A stretch of DNA of 64,000 nucleotides. Source: Afipia sp. GAS231 (GTDB lineage Bacteria; Pseudomonadota; Alphaproteobacteria; Rhizobiales; Xanthobacteraceae). The notes under the pieces were generated by a model. It had not been told where the DNA came from and did no database searches. It saw nothing but the letters and a program-made list of their open reading frames with translations. The position numbers and the translations under genes are program-made. Position 1 is the stretch's first letter. Each line of letters opens with the position of its first letter. The stretch spans positions 4,402,001 through 4,466,000 of the forward strand of contig NZ_LT629703.1 in the NCBI RefSeq assembly GCF_900103365.1, written 5' to 3'. Below, one piece after another: positions 18,287-27,226 of this stretch.

Positions 18287-19171
18287 ATGGGCGTCGGAGA
18301 AGACTTTGCTACGTTCCGGGACAATTATCAGATCACCCAGGAAAAGATCAGCTCCATTTCCTACCGCTACAAGCGCATCACGCGTCAGTTGAACACCGAT
18401 TTTCGCGACAATACTTCGGACACCGCAAACAGCATGTATGTCGGGTCCTATGGCCGGGACACTGCGGCGAAGGGACTGAGTGACCTCGACATGGCGTTCA
18501 TCCTGCCGTACGCCGAGTATGCGAAGTATCACGCCTTCTCGACGAACGGCCAGTCGGCGCTGCTGCAGGCGGTGAAGCGGTCGATACAGAACACCTATCC
18601 GATCTCCGAGAGTTTCGGCGACGGTCAGGTCGTGGTCATCACCTTCGACGACGGCGTGAGATTCGAGATACTTCCGGTTTTCAACAATAAGGATTCCGAC
18701 AGCTGGACGTACCCCAACGCAAATAACGGCGGTAGCTGGAAAGTCTGCAATCCGCGCGCGGAGATAAAGGCGGTCGCGAAGCGAAGCGCGGAAACCAACA
18801 AAAACCTGAAATATCTAGGACGAATGACGCGGGTCTGGTGCGCGCACTGCTCGGTACCGATGAGCGGCATGCTGATCGACACCTTGGCCTATCAATTCAT
18901 CGAAAACTATGTAAACCGCGATAAATCGTTCCTCTACCACGACCTGATGATGCGGGACTTCTTCGAATTCCTATCGCAGCAAGTGCAGACGCAGACGGTC
19001 TGGCGCGCTCCCGGAAGCGGGTCACGCGTCGGTCGCACAGGTATATTTGAGCACAAAGCCCGGAGCGCGCAGCTGCGTTCTATTGAAGCGGTGAATTTTG
19101 ACTTGGCCCACCAGGAGTGGTCCCGGCGGCAGAAGTGGAGAGAAGTCTTTGGAACCCTCTATCCCGACTGA
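18287..19171 (+). CDS. Second CBASS-type CD-NTase (SMODS nucleotidyltransferase)
   Basis: A 294-residue nucleotidyltransferase. GSYGR (Gly53, Ser54) and SDLDMAF (Asp66, Asp68) form the active site, with a third acidic residue in RFEILPVF. It is not closely alike to the first CD-NTase and probably belongs to another clade making a different signal. ATG 18287 has a GGGAGGT site upstream; the frame is open to 18191. The SLATT gene overlaps its 3' end, so this pair is a compact two-gene CBASS. Confidence 0.87.
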   Translation: MGVGEDFATFRDNYQITQEKISSISYRYKRITRQLNTDFRDNTSDTANSMYVGSYGRDTAAKGLSDLDMAFILPYAEYAKYHAFSTNGQSALLQAVKRSIQNTYPISESFGDGQVVVITFDDGVRFEILPVFNNKDSDSWTYPNANNGGSWKVCNPRAEIKAVAKRSAETNKNLKYLGRMTRVWCAHCSVPMSGMLIDTLAYQFIENYVNRDKSFLYHDLMMRDFFEFLSQQVQTQTVWRAPGSGSRVGRTGIFEHKARSAQLRSIEAVNFDLAHQEWSRRQKWREVFGTLYPD

Positions 19172-19736
19172 AGGCGAGCGGCACGCACTGGATAGCCAGG
19201 TGCGCGAATGCTTCGGGCGTTGCGCGTATACGCACAAGACCCACGAAAAAATGGCGGACCGCGGATCGCGCCGGCAGCGCATCATGAAGTGGTGTCAGAT
19301 TGTCTTGTCCGCGCTCACCGCAGGCGGTGCGACCGGCGTCGTGTTCGATCGGAGTTCTTTGATCTTTCCATACGCTACCGCGCTGTTGTCAATCTCGCTG
19401 TTGATCGTGAACAGCTACGTGAAGGATCTGGATCCCGGCAAGGATGCTCAACTTCATCGGGAAGCGGCATCGGATATCTGGAACATTCGGGAAGCCTATC
19501 TCAGCCTACTAACCGACATCCGCGATCCCACGTGTTCAATGACTCAACTTCGCCAACGGCGCGATGATCTGCAGGAAGCGTTACACAAAATATATCGGTC
19601 GGCGCCGCATACCGACGGCAAAGCCTACGGGCAGGCGCAAGACGCCCTGAAGAATAAAGAAGACCTTACGTTTTCCGACGATGAAATCGACGCATTCCTT
19701 CCGGGACCCTTAAAAAGGAAGACTTCGGCGTCCTGA
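19149..19736 (+). CDS. SLATT-domain two-transmembrane effector
   Basis: About 195 residues. An N-terminal amphipathic helix precedes two hydrophobic helices (roughly residues 45-85), followed by a long charged helix (RDDLQEALHKIY). This is the SLATT plan, a family of predicted pore-forming effectors found beside SMODS nucleotidyltransferases and SLOG proteins. TTG 19149 is chosen since GGAGAG lies 7-8 bases upstream and the family length fits. It overlaps the CD-NTase by 23 bp. Upon signal binding it would breach the inner membrane. Confidence 0.8.
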   Translation: MEPSIPTEGERHALDSQVRECFGRCAYTHKTHEKMADRGSRRQRIMKWCQIVLSALTAGGATGVVFDRSSLIFPYATALLSISLLIVNSYVKDLDPGKDAQLHREAASDIWNIREAYLSLLTDIRDPTCSMTQLRQRRDDLQEALHKIYRSAPHTDGKAYGQAQDALKNKEDLTFSDDEIDAFLPGPLKRKTSAS

Positions 19737-20119
19737 ACTCTTGAAAAGATTCGAAGGTCGGAACGCGTGGAACCGCTGCATCGGCAATTTGGAATCGCTA
19801 TTCTGTGTTAGCAGCCGGGCACGTACGATGGGCGTATGGATTCTCAGTCAGCTGGAACCGATGCCGATGGCAACGGAACGAAGACCGGCGATCCGGACGC
19901 TGCGCGGATGGGCGATCTCCGTGCTGCAGGACGCCGGCGATTCCCGTCCGGATTGCAGACTTTTGCTATTCGAGTTTCGCCGCAAGCATCGCAGCCGTTT
20001 TCATCGCGGACCTGATCGTAGGCAGGTGGGGCCTCGAAGGCTCCGCAGCCGCCCCATCGCGACGCTTGCAATCCTGGCAGCCTAAAATGGATGTGGCGCG
20101 GCCGGTTGTTCGCGACCAT

Positions 20120-20314
20120 CGTGTCTCCCAGCAACAGCGCGTCGACTATATGCTGGGTCATCACCTGGGAGATCCGTACCTCAGGATAGATGCGGGCCAG
20201 CTGGAGGAGCAACAGGCGGACTTGGCGTTGGACTTTGCCGACCAAGATGCGAAAGGGACACTGCTGGGATTGGCGGAAGGCAGCTATCAGATGTATTCGG
20301 CCGATCCCGTCTGA
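20120..20314 (+). pseudogene. C-terminal remnant of a patatin-like protein
   Basis: The frame ending at 20314 carries a ~55-residue tail (DYMLGHHLGDPYLRID, then LALDFAD and LLGLAEGSYQMY) resembling the C-terminus of patatin-family lipases. No matching N-terminal domain with DGGGIRG or GxSxG occurs upstream; the preceding sequence is not protein-like. I read it as the stump of an effector gene lost by deletion. Confidence 0.5.
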
Positions 20315-20353
20315 ATGCATTCCCGTCACGCGCCCCGCTCAAGCCGGTCTTCT

Positions 20354-20938
20354 TCAACCGGCCGGCAGCTGATCTTGAAGATTGACCACGCCTCGCGCGA
20401 AGGAAACGGTGCCGGTGCCGCCCTGCTCCGTGTAGTAGGTTCCCACCAGTGAGTTATGCCGGTTTTCGATCCGGAGGACCGCCGTTCCGCGGTAGCGGTA
20501 ATAGGGCGGAGGCTTGCCCTCCTTGCGGCGGGTTTCGTACACGTAGAGCAGTTCCCGCCGACCGTTGCTTAAGCGTCTCGGGTAAACGACGATCGTATCG
20601 GATTCGGCGCTGTCCGTTTCCAGTACAAGAGATAGGACGTTCAGATTCTGTTCGATATCAAGCGTCGCCGGCGTTTCCGCAACTTGTCCTTCGCGGATAA
20701 AGCGGATAGTGCCGTGCCACCGGCCCGCTATGTTTGGGAAAACGAGAATAGGAAAGCCGGGTATCCACTTCCACGCAAAAAAGATGATTGCCAGTGTTGC
20801 AAGTTGCATCAGACCTGCGACCATCGCAGCGAGTGCGACGGATCGAAGGAGTGGCATGCCGGCGTACAGAAGCGCACCACAGCTCGCGCAGAGTGTGGCG
20901 AAGTAAATGACTAGATTGAGGCGCAGCAGATGGAGCAC
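20354..20938 (-). CDS. cap15: Cap15-type effector: 2TM plus beta-barrel cyclic-nucleotide sensor
   Basis: A 194-residue protein. Two N-terminal transmembrane helices (residues ~5-30 and 35-60) are followed by a beta-rich domain starting NIAGRWHGTI, with conserved YRYRGTAVLRI and LVGTYYTEQGGTG strands. This is the STALD/Cap15 plan in which the barrel binds cyclic dinucleotide and the helices disrupt the inner membrane. No CD-NTase lies on its strand nearby; it sits 600 bp beyond the SLATT gene facing it. The start codon is GTG and overlaps the opposite-strand gene at 20930. Confidence 0.8.
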   Translation of the reverse strand: MLHLLRLNLVIYFATLCASCGALLYAGMPLLRSVALAAMVAGLMQLATLAIIFFAWKWIPGFPILVFPNIAGRWHGTIRFIREGQVAETPATLDIEQNLNVLSLVLETDSAESDTIVVYPRRLSNGRRELLYVYETRRKEGKPPPYYRYRGTAVLRIENRHNSLVGTYYTEQGGTGTVSFARGVVNLQDQLPAG

Positions 20939-21415
20939 TTAGAAACTCGCGTAGCTATCGGAGACGATTTGAGAAGCGTAGCCGCTTTTCTGCTGCCGGC
21001 CTACGCCTCAAACCCGCAGTTTCCTCTGCTTATCTGCCTGCATGATGATTCTGGATTGCCGCGCTTTGCCGAACCTATGCCGCGAAGCCCGAGTGCTCCC
21101 TTGGGGGCTTTGCTGGACGATGCGTTTCGCAACGTTTATCAGACGGCGCTTCTGGCAAATCCCGAATTCCACGACGGCGCACTTCTCGCCGGCCGCACCT
21201 CCGGGCCGGCCGCCTCCTACTCCGTCACCGGTTGGTCGTACCGGTTATATCCTCCGCCAGCCGGCCGGCCTCATTCGCTGAACCGCGGCTCCGCCTTTCA
21301 TAGCTGTAGGGCGATGTCGGCGCTGCCCGAAGTCGACGGCTTGATCCTTTTCGCCCGCTCGGAGCGCATGATTTTCATGAATGGAGAACTTTGGGATACC
21401 GATCAACTGCTATAG
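20930..21415 (+). CDS. Hypothetical protein, unrecognised (161 aa)
   Basis: A frame with gene-like composition. It starts 9 bp inside the opposite-strand Cap15 start, with GAGG about 9 bases upstream of the ATG. No known motif is seen; the end (LPEVDGLILFARSERMIFM) looks like a folded alpha/beta region. The overlapping divergent starts would let expression of the two genes interfere. It could be an accessory of the Cap15 gene or a non-gene. Confidence 0.42.
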   Translation: MEHLETRVAIGDDLRSVAAFLLPAYASNPQFPLLICLHDDSGLPRFAEPMPRSPSAPLGALLDDAFRNVYQTALLANPEFHDGALLAGRTSGPAASYSVTGWSYRLYPPPAGRPHSLNRGSAFHSCRAMSALPEVDGLILFARSERMIFMNGELWDTDQLL

Positions 21416-21540
21416 GTTGAGACGATTCCCGTTCGTAGAATATCGAAGCGTTGAAGATCGCACCTAGCATTTCTGACGTCCCTGCCGCCGCGCGTTAGGC
21501 AAATCGCGCTGATCCAAGACTTCTCTCTGGTATCAGCCCA

Positions 21541-22050
21541 GTGAATGAGATAGCCGAGAATCTGCTGAGCCGCGACGAAGTCCTTGTCGAACTGATCGAA
21601 GTCGTCGCGGACAAATGTGGCGGACAGCGCTATCTCAAATCGATCAGAAATAGTCTCGCTGATCGAGGCCTCGGCGGAGAGCGATTTCGAGCGGTCAAGC
21701 GGACGATCTCGTAGACGACAACGTTCGCTATCGGATTCGCGCTGCCGTCCATCGAACCTTCCCGGCGGTGTTAAAAACGGGGCGTTTGCCGAATACGCAG
21801 CTTTGCAGTTTTCAGTCGACTGTCATCGAACTGGTCCTCCATCCCTCCGCCCTTGGGTATCTCGTGCGCAGCCTTCATGTCATTTGTGGTCTCATCTGAC
21901 ACCTTCGGTCAACACTTGGCGCAGCACGAAAGAGTTGGGAAAATATCTTTCAAAAAGCTGCTATGGAGGTATTTTAGGCTTAAACTATTATATGGAATGG
22001 GGATGCTCCTGGCGGATCCCGGAACAGTTTTGGTCGAACCGGCCTGTTGA
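21541..22050 (+). pseudogene. Broken reading frame in an AT-richer stretch
   Basis: Three successive open stretches in different frames look protein-like. GTG 21541 gives 57 codons (NEIAENLLSRDEVLVELIEV ...), then another frame gives a DDNVRYRIRAAVHRTF segment up to about 21897, then a third ends at 22050 (KLLYGMGMLLADPG). Together they could be one gene with two frameshifts. No family recognised. Confidence 0.3.
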
Positions 22051-22113
22051 AATCCAGCTTGCTTGAAGGGCGATTGTCGTGCAGCAAAGCCAAAACTGAC
22101 GCTGAGGCTTTGC

Positions 22114-22653
22114 GTGACCGACGACCTGAATTTAGAATTAGAACCTGAGCATCGGCCAGTTCCGCCGCAGCGCCGGCGCGGCTCATCCGGGATAGTAATC
22201 GCGGTTATTCTGTTTGTCTTCGTGGCCAGCGGCGCAGCCTATCTGGGGCTCAATTACGCCGACCAGGTCCGATCGGTGGCTTTTGCGGAGTCGCCGGTCA
22301 GCGTTCCGGTCGTCGCTCGCGGGGAAGATGTCGTCAGTCGGGCAGATTTTGAGGCATTCAAGCAGCAGACGACAGATTCCTTGCTGTCCGCGATCGCAAG
22401 GTTGGATGCGCAAAAGGATGATCTGAAAAGATTGTCTGACCAGCTTGCTGCTTTGGTGTTGAGAATGGATGCATCGCAAAGTGCGCCAGCACGCGCGCCG
22501 CCGGTGTCCCTGACTCAAGCCGGAGCAATTCCGTCTTCGCCCGTCGTGCCGCGTCGGCCGGTTGCTCTCACACAACGGAAACAATCTCCGGCGCCGAAAC
22601 CGTCTGGACCCATTTCACTGGGGGGTGCTCCGCTGCCCGAGGCGCCGGATTGA
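22114..22653 (+). CDS. Single-pass membrane protein with coiled coil, unknown
   Basis: About 179 residues from GTG 22114. A charged N-terminus leads to one transmembrane helix (SSGIVIAVILFVFVASGAAY), then a helical stretch with heptad spacing and a Pro/Ala-rich tail. Similar short proteins are, from memory, frequent orphans in Bradyrhizobium. The topology predicts an inner membrane anchor with a periplasmic tail. No link to the neighbouring defence genes is visible. Confidence 0.6.
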   Translation: MTDDLNLELEPEHRPVPPQRRRGSSGIVIAVILFVFVASGAAYLGLNYADQVRSVAFAESPVSVPVVARGEDVVSRADFEAFKQQTTDSLLSAIARLDAQKDDLKRLSDQLAALVLRMDASQSAPARAPPVSLTQAGAIPSSPVVPRRPVALTQRKQSPAPKPSGPISLGGAPLPEAPD

Positions 22654-22944
22654 TCAAGACGGATTTTCGGCACCCTTGGCCGGATCGTTCTCACTGCCGC
22701 CCTCATCGATCGGCCTCCCTCGAGTTTTGACCCCGAGGCGTTCCCGGCGCCGGCTGCCTGATCCGCATCAGCAGCCGCGAGCTTGCGATCTCCGCTGCTG
22801 ATGCCGCCGCCGCGGAAGCCGGAAAGGGTTCTCCTGCTCCACTCGTCTTGAGGGCATACTCGGTAGGAGTAGCGTGCCAGGTGCGTCTCGGCTAGACAGC
22901 GAACGGTCCCAGCGAACACGATTCGATCCCCCGGGGGTAGGTGC
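22654..22944. other. Gap without recognisable gene
   Basis: Short frames on both strands have no ribosome sites or conserved motifs. A weak AGG precedes the nitrilase start at its right edge. Confidence 0.5.
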
Positions 22945-24237
22945 TTGTCGGTCAGCGACGAACAATGGAGGAAGGATGCCTTAGGCATTCCTGGCGAACT
23001 CGGGGCTGTGCCTCGGAGCGAGGACGACGACGGCCTGCGGGAGGCGATGCTGGTAGTATGGGCGCGGCTTGCGATGGCCTCGACCACCATCAAGCACCTG
23101 TACTCCCACTATCGGGAATCTGAGATACTCGCGTTCGCCGACACGCTCGACATGCAGGCGCCCGACTACGGGCTCTCGTTCGACGGCACCGAGGCATACG
23201 ACGAGATCGTGAGACGGCTCGGCGGGTGCCTCCGCGCCATGGAGCGCGAATACACCGAGAACGATCTCGGATCGAGGCCCACCGACCCCACACAATGGCG
23301 CGTCGACTACGGTGGCCACAGCGCCCACCTGATTCCGATGGGGCGCGTCGCCTGGCGGGAGAAGAAAGATCCGTCCCTAGACATGCGCAGCTTCGATCAG
23401 CGCGGCCTGCTTCGCCTTCGTTTCGTGCCGGCGATCGTCGACGGCGCGAAGGTCCGGATCGAGAAGGTCGACCGGGTAGCCAAGCGGACGCCGTCGGCGT
23501 TCGGAGCGGTGCTCTTTCCGGATTCAACCTTCGACAGCCGGGAGACCGCGACGAAGTTCTTCATCGAGGGCGTCAAGATTCCGGGCGGCGACGCGATCAT
23601 CGCCGCCGCGTGCAAGTCCGCGCACGACGACGCGTGTCTCGCCACCGTCTTTCCCGAATTGATGATCGACCCCAACGCGCGCGACCGCATCCAGTCGCAT
23701 CTTGCATCGAAGCCTTGGCTTGCCGACGGTGACTTGTCTGGAGCGCCGGGCATCGTCGTCGCCGGCTCATGGCACGAGATGGACGGCGGCAAGCGCTACA
23801 ACATCGCGACGATCTATGACGGCCACGGCGACGAGGTGGCGCGTCACAAGAAGCGGATGGCTTTCAAAGACCAGGACGGACGGGTCGAGGACATCCATCA
23901 CGGAACCGAACTGACCATTCTGGTTTTGGAGGAGGCGCTCTTCGGCTTCGGCATCTGTCTCGATTTCTGCAATAGGTGCTATCATACCCCATACGGCTGG
24001 CTTGACGTCGATTTCGTGATAGTACCGTCCTGCGGCAACGATGCTACCATGGACGGCCACATCCGTACGGCAAAGGACCTGCACAACGAGCGAAATACGC
24101 GCAGTTTCGTGGTGCAGCAGGCGTATCCGCCCCTGCAGCATGCCGCCGGCTACGTCCTTAATCCGGACGGCCTGACGGCCGCTTGGACGGTCGATGGACT
24201 TCGTGTCGCGGTGGCATGGAGCCTATTTCTGGGCTGA
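22945..24237 (+). CDS. Nitrilase-superfamily (carbon-nitrogen hydrolase) protein with extra N-terminal domain
   Basis: A 430-residue protein. The C-terminal ~210 residues show the nitrilase triad: Glu238 in VFPELM, Lys302/303 in RHKKRM and Cys338 in FGICLDF, followed by VDFVIVPSC. The first ~190 residues are a mostly helical domain not recognised. C-N hydrolases cleave amides or nitriles, and some act in phage defence next to sensors or reverse transcriptases. Start codon TTG 22945 is tentative. The wHTH/PAS gene follows 88 bp downstream in the same direction. Confidence 0.82.
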   Translation: MSVSDEQWRKDALGIPGELGAVPRSEDDDGLREAMLVVWARLAMASTTIKHLYSHYRESEILAFADTLDMQAPDYGLSFDGTEAYDEIVRRLGGCLRAMEREYTENDLGSRPTDPTQWRVDYGGHSAHLIPMGRVAWREKKDPSLDMRSFDQRGLLRLRFVPAIVDGAKVRIEKVDRVAKRTPSAFGAVLFPDSTFDSRETATKFFIEGVKIPGGDAIIAAACKSAHDDACLATVFPELMIDPNARDRIQSHLASKPWLADGDLSGAPGIVVAGSWHEMDGGKRYNIATIYDGHGDEVARHKKRMAFKDQDGRVEDIHHGTELTILVLEEALFGFGICLDFCNRCYHTPYGWLDVDFVIVPSCGNDATMDGHIRTAKDLHNERNTRSFVVQQAYPPLQHAAGYVLNPDGLTAAWTVDGLRVAVAWSLFLG

Positions 24238-24325
24238 GACGTTTTACAACCGTTGACTTGACGTTAACTCGGCCCAATGTAAAGCGTACTCAAACGAGTT
24301 CCCTCTGGACCTCCACGCAAGCGTC

Positions 24326-26011
24326 ATGTCCTGCACAGATCGCAAAACATTCGAAACCACGCTCGATCGCATCGGGCGGGGCGATGCGACGCCGGCGGAA
24401 GCCGCCATGGCGATCCGCACTGCGCTGGCAGCAGAACCTTCGCTCGTCGAGCGTGTCTATGACGCGCTGCGCGACGTCACGTGGCGCACGCTCACGTCCC
24501 GGTCGTTCGGGGACGAACTGCCGAACTGGTTCGACGTGATCCGGCATGCCGCCGCCCTGACAGGCGGCAAGACGGGTGGCGGCGTGGCCGCGAAGATGTT
24601 GGCTTTCGCCGATCTGATCTCCCAGTCGGCCAGGTTCGCCGAGTTGCAGCCGCTCGAAGAGGTTCTGAACCGCAAACACACGAAAGCGCTTCTGACGGCG
24701 CTGGCGGGCGCAGGTAAGTCGATCACCAATATCGCGCTGATGAGCATCCTGGGCCTTCGGGAGTCAAACCTGTCGCGCGTGACTGGCGCGCTTCAGGGGA
24801 CGGGGCTGATCGAGCGAACGTCCTCCGGAAAGGAAGCCAGCTTCACGTTGACCGACCGCGGACGCCAGGTCGCCAAGAAGCTCAACATCGATATCAAAGA
24901 CCCTGGCACCGAGCGGGAATGGTGGCACGAAGCTCCGTTCCCCATCGCGGTATGGGAGGCCGACGGACGGCCGGTCGGCGCGAACGCGGCGTTCTACAGA
25001 TTGACGCGCGCACAGGAGCCGCATGCGCTTCAGGCATTCGACGATTGGAAGATTTCGCTGGCGAAGGCGGCCCTTGAGCATCGGATGGCGTCCACCGACA
25101 CGTGGCGATTGCAGATAGACGACGTCATGTGGATTCAGTTCGTCGAAACGGTAATGCCGGACGGCCGTTTGTGTCTCTTGGGATCCGACGTTTCGGTCAC
25201 CATGAAAGCCATGAGCGACGTCGAGGCTGCGCTGAAGATCGCGCAGGAGGCGGAAGCGCGGGCCCGGCGCGAATTCGCGGATACGGAGAACTGCCTGGTC
25301 GCGTATCAGTCCGCGAACTCGCACATCCGGAATGAGATCATGACCGTCGCCGCCCGGTCGAACGAACGCGTGCGCGACGTGCGGCACGCTTGGGTGGCGT
25401 CCGCGGAGCACGTGGTCCCGCCCGCATTGCTGGCCGTCGAGAAGGATCTCGGCGCGATGCAGGTGGCGGTTCGCGACCTCATGGTTCCTGTCCACTTCGT
25501 CACGCATCACGGCAAGCCCGTGTCGGGTTGGCTCGATCCGCGCCAGATCGTCGCGGAAGCCATGAGCACGGCCAAGGACCTCTACCCGAGCACCCAAGCG
25601 ACCGCATCGTTCGGAAGCGTGCCGAAAGTGCGCGGCGTCGTGGACACGATGCGCGCGGTCCTTAGTCACGTGGTGATCCTGGGCACGCGTCACGGCGCGT
25701 ACGATTTCCACGGCGCGCTGAAGGGATCCAACCTCGTCACGACGGTGCGCGTGAAAACCCCCGATGTTAATCCGCATCTGGATCCTTTCCAGGCTGTAAC
25801 CACTTCCGGACTGGGTTACTGTCGCGCGATCGTCGAGACGAACGGCGGAGCCTTCCAGGAAACCGTATCCGGATCGGACACCATGTTCGTCTTCTCGCTA
25901 CCCGTCGAAGAGGCGAACCCTCCTGGACGGGCAGTCGGACGGGCGGTCAGGTTTGGTGCGCCCGGCAAGGCGACCAAACCCCGCAAACCAACCTCGGGAA
26001 GCCACCGATAG
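24326..26011 (+). CDS. wHTH-PAS-degenerate histidine kinase-like protein
   Basis: A 561-residue protein with domains in order: a helical start; a MarR-like winged helix (about 113-190, LTALAGAGKSITNIALMSIL ... LTDRGRQVAKKL); a PAS-like fold (about 195-310); a long helix with SHIRNEI where a phosphoacceptor His could sit; and a C-terminal HATPase-like fold (about 420-535). The N-box equivalent (MRAVLSHVVILGTRHG) lacks the ATP-binding Asn, and only the late glycine motif TSGLGYC remains. It is probably a pseudokinase sensor joined to a DNA- or nucleic-acid-binding head. Likely co-transcribed with the nitrilase gene. Confidence 0.6.
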   Translation: MSCTDRKTFETTLDRIGRGDATPAEAAMAIRTALAAEPSLVERVYDALRDVTWRTLTSRSFGDELPNWFDVIRHAAALTGGKTGGGVAAKMLAFADLISQSARFAELQPLEEVLNRKHTKALLTALAGAGKSITNIALMSILGLRESNLSRVTGALQGTGLIERTSSGKEASFTLTDRGRQVAKKLNIDIKDPGTEREWWHEAPFPIAVWEADGRPVGANAAFYRLTRAQEPHALQAFDDWKISLAKAALEHRMASTDTWRLQIDDVMWIQFVETVMPDGRLCLLGSDVSVTMKAMSDVEAALKIAQEAEARARREFADTENCLVAYQSANSHIRNEIMTVAARSNERVRDVRHAWVASAEHVVPPALLAVEKDLGAMQVAVRDLMVPVHFVTHHGKPVSGWLDPRQIVAEAMSTAKDLYPSTQATASFGSVPKVRGVVDTMRAVLSHVVILGTRHGAYDFHGALKGSNLVTTVRVKTPDVNPHLDPFQAVTTSGLGYCRAIVETNGGAFQETVSGSDTMFVFSLPVEEANPPGRAVGRAVRFGAPGKATKPRKPTSGSHR

Positions 26012-26013
26012 AG

Positions 26014-26295
26014 TATCTATGCCTACATCGCCGGCTCGTTGGCTCATCGCGTGCTCAAGATTGGCACCACGATCAACATCGGCGCGCAAGAATAACAGCT
26101 CCGAACGACCAAGTGCAGCAGCATCTCCTGCGGCACGATTGCGCGCATCGGAACGGATCCGACACGGACGGACAGGAACTGAAAGTCTTCACCAAGGCGT
26201 TCGTGCAGCACACGGCGGACTCTCGATAAGGGATCTCGTCCAAAGCATCGAGCAGGCGGTCCGCGCTCGTCGAAGTCCGCCCGGAGCGACGCCGT
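26014..26295 (+). pseudogene. Decayed small gene, possibly GIY-YIG-like
   Basis: A frame beginning SIYAYIAGS and reaching VLKIGTTINI is broken by a stop, then continues in a shifted frame with QLRTTKCSS. The pattern YAYIAGS ... VLKIGTT ... QLRTT recalls short GIY-YIG/T5orf172-type domains. Several frame changes make it non-functional. Identification is weak. Confidence 0.3.
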
Positions 26296-26322
26296 GACCA
26301 TCACCGATCGGAGGACATTTCG

Positions 26323-26862
26323 ATGATTACCGTCGCGGACATCCAGAAGGATCTCCCGGACTGGCCTGCCGGCGTGATCGAACCCTGGTTGATCGAATTC
26401 GCCAACGATCCCGGCATGGGATGGCCTCCGCCCGAGCCGTACGGCAACCACCGCTGGGGAAGGCTGCTCGGACAGCGGCCCATCTCATGGTGGCGGGACG
26501 TCACCTGGACGCTGGAGAAGACGGACTGCGGCATCGACGGCCTCACGCCGAAGGCGAAGGCGGACGTAATGGACATCCGCAAGGAGATGGAGGGCGGCAA
26601 GCCCGACCCGACCACGAAACGACGCTGGGACAACCTGTTCCGCTACGTCCTCAACGACGGCTCGTTCCCAGTCTCGCCGGTCGTCATGCGCCGGCCGGAA
26701 GGCCTGAGCCCGATCGACGGCACTCACCGGTTGGCTGTGCTCAGCGGGCTTCGCCTGCTTCCGGAGGCGGCTTTTGCCGCGAAGAAACTGGCGAAGCCGT
26801 CGAACGAGCAAGACGTCTGGATGGGCAAACACAAGGACAGAGAGCTTCCGTGCGCGCCGTGA
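26323..26862 (+). CDS. ParB/sulfiredoxin-fold-like small protein
   Basis: A 179-residue protein with a perfect GGAGG eight bases before the ATG. The C-terminal SPIDGTHRLAVLSGL matches the D-G-x-H-R-x-x-A/V motif of ParB/Srx-fold nucleotide-binding proteins. The N-terminal half is Trp-rich (WWRDVTW) and not recognised. ParB-like folds bind or hydrolyse CTP/ATP or cleave DNA; no separate DNA-binding domain is seen. It may belong to the preceding nitrilase/sensor group, but the spacing (311 bp, with debris) argues against one operon. Confidence 0.55.
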   Translation: MITVADIQKDLPDWPAGVIEPWLIEFANDPGMGWPPPEPYGNHRWGRLLGQRPISWWRDVTWTLEKTDCGIDGLTPKAKADVMDIRKEMEGGKPDPTTKRRWDNLFRYVLNDGSFPVSPVVMRRPEGLSPIDGTHRLAVLSGLRLLPEAAFAAKKLAKPSNEQDVWMGKHKDRELPCAP

Positions 26863-27226
26863 CCGGTGTCTTGAGCCGCCTCGAAATCGGCTGAGGTTGA
26901 CGGCCGGAAAGGCCGATCCGGTGGTACACGGCGGTGGTCGCAAACCTTCGCCGGCGTTTTCGGGAATGCCCTATTTTACGGTGTTTTTGGAGTTTCCGCG
27001 GTCGCCGGTCGGGAATCCCTCCCTCTCCGCCAGACTTTGCCGTGATGCGAAAAATCCTATAAAAAAAGGCTTTTCCAGAGCCACCGGATGCAGGTGGTGG
27101 AGAACCACCGTGTAGACCCTGGTGGGACCCGCGGCTGGCTCAAATTGCTATCATTGAGCCGCCAGCGGAAGCCCGAACTGAACCGCCGTCGCTTGATTTC
27201 CGAGGCACCATCCCCACATCGCGGCC
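26863..27226. other. Non-coding gap with two hairpins
   Basis: Two stems are clear: GGTGGT/ACCACC (27092-27108) and GGCTCA/TGAGCC (27137-27160). An A-run and T-rich patch near 27055-27075 may be a terminator or promoter edge. No gene seen. Confidence 0.45.

Noticed and set aside
22515..23093. Minus-strand 192-aa frame
   Set aside because: Spans the end of one gene and the start of the nitrilase gene in antisense; no motif or ribosome site.
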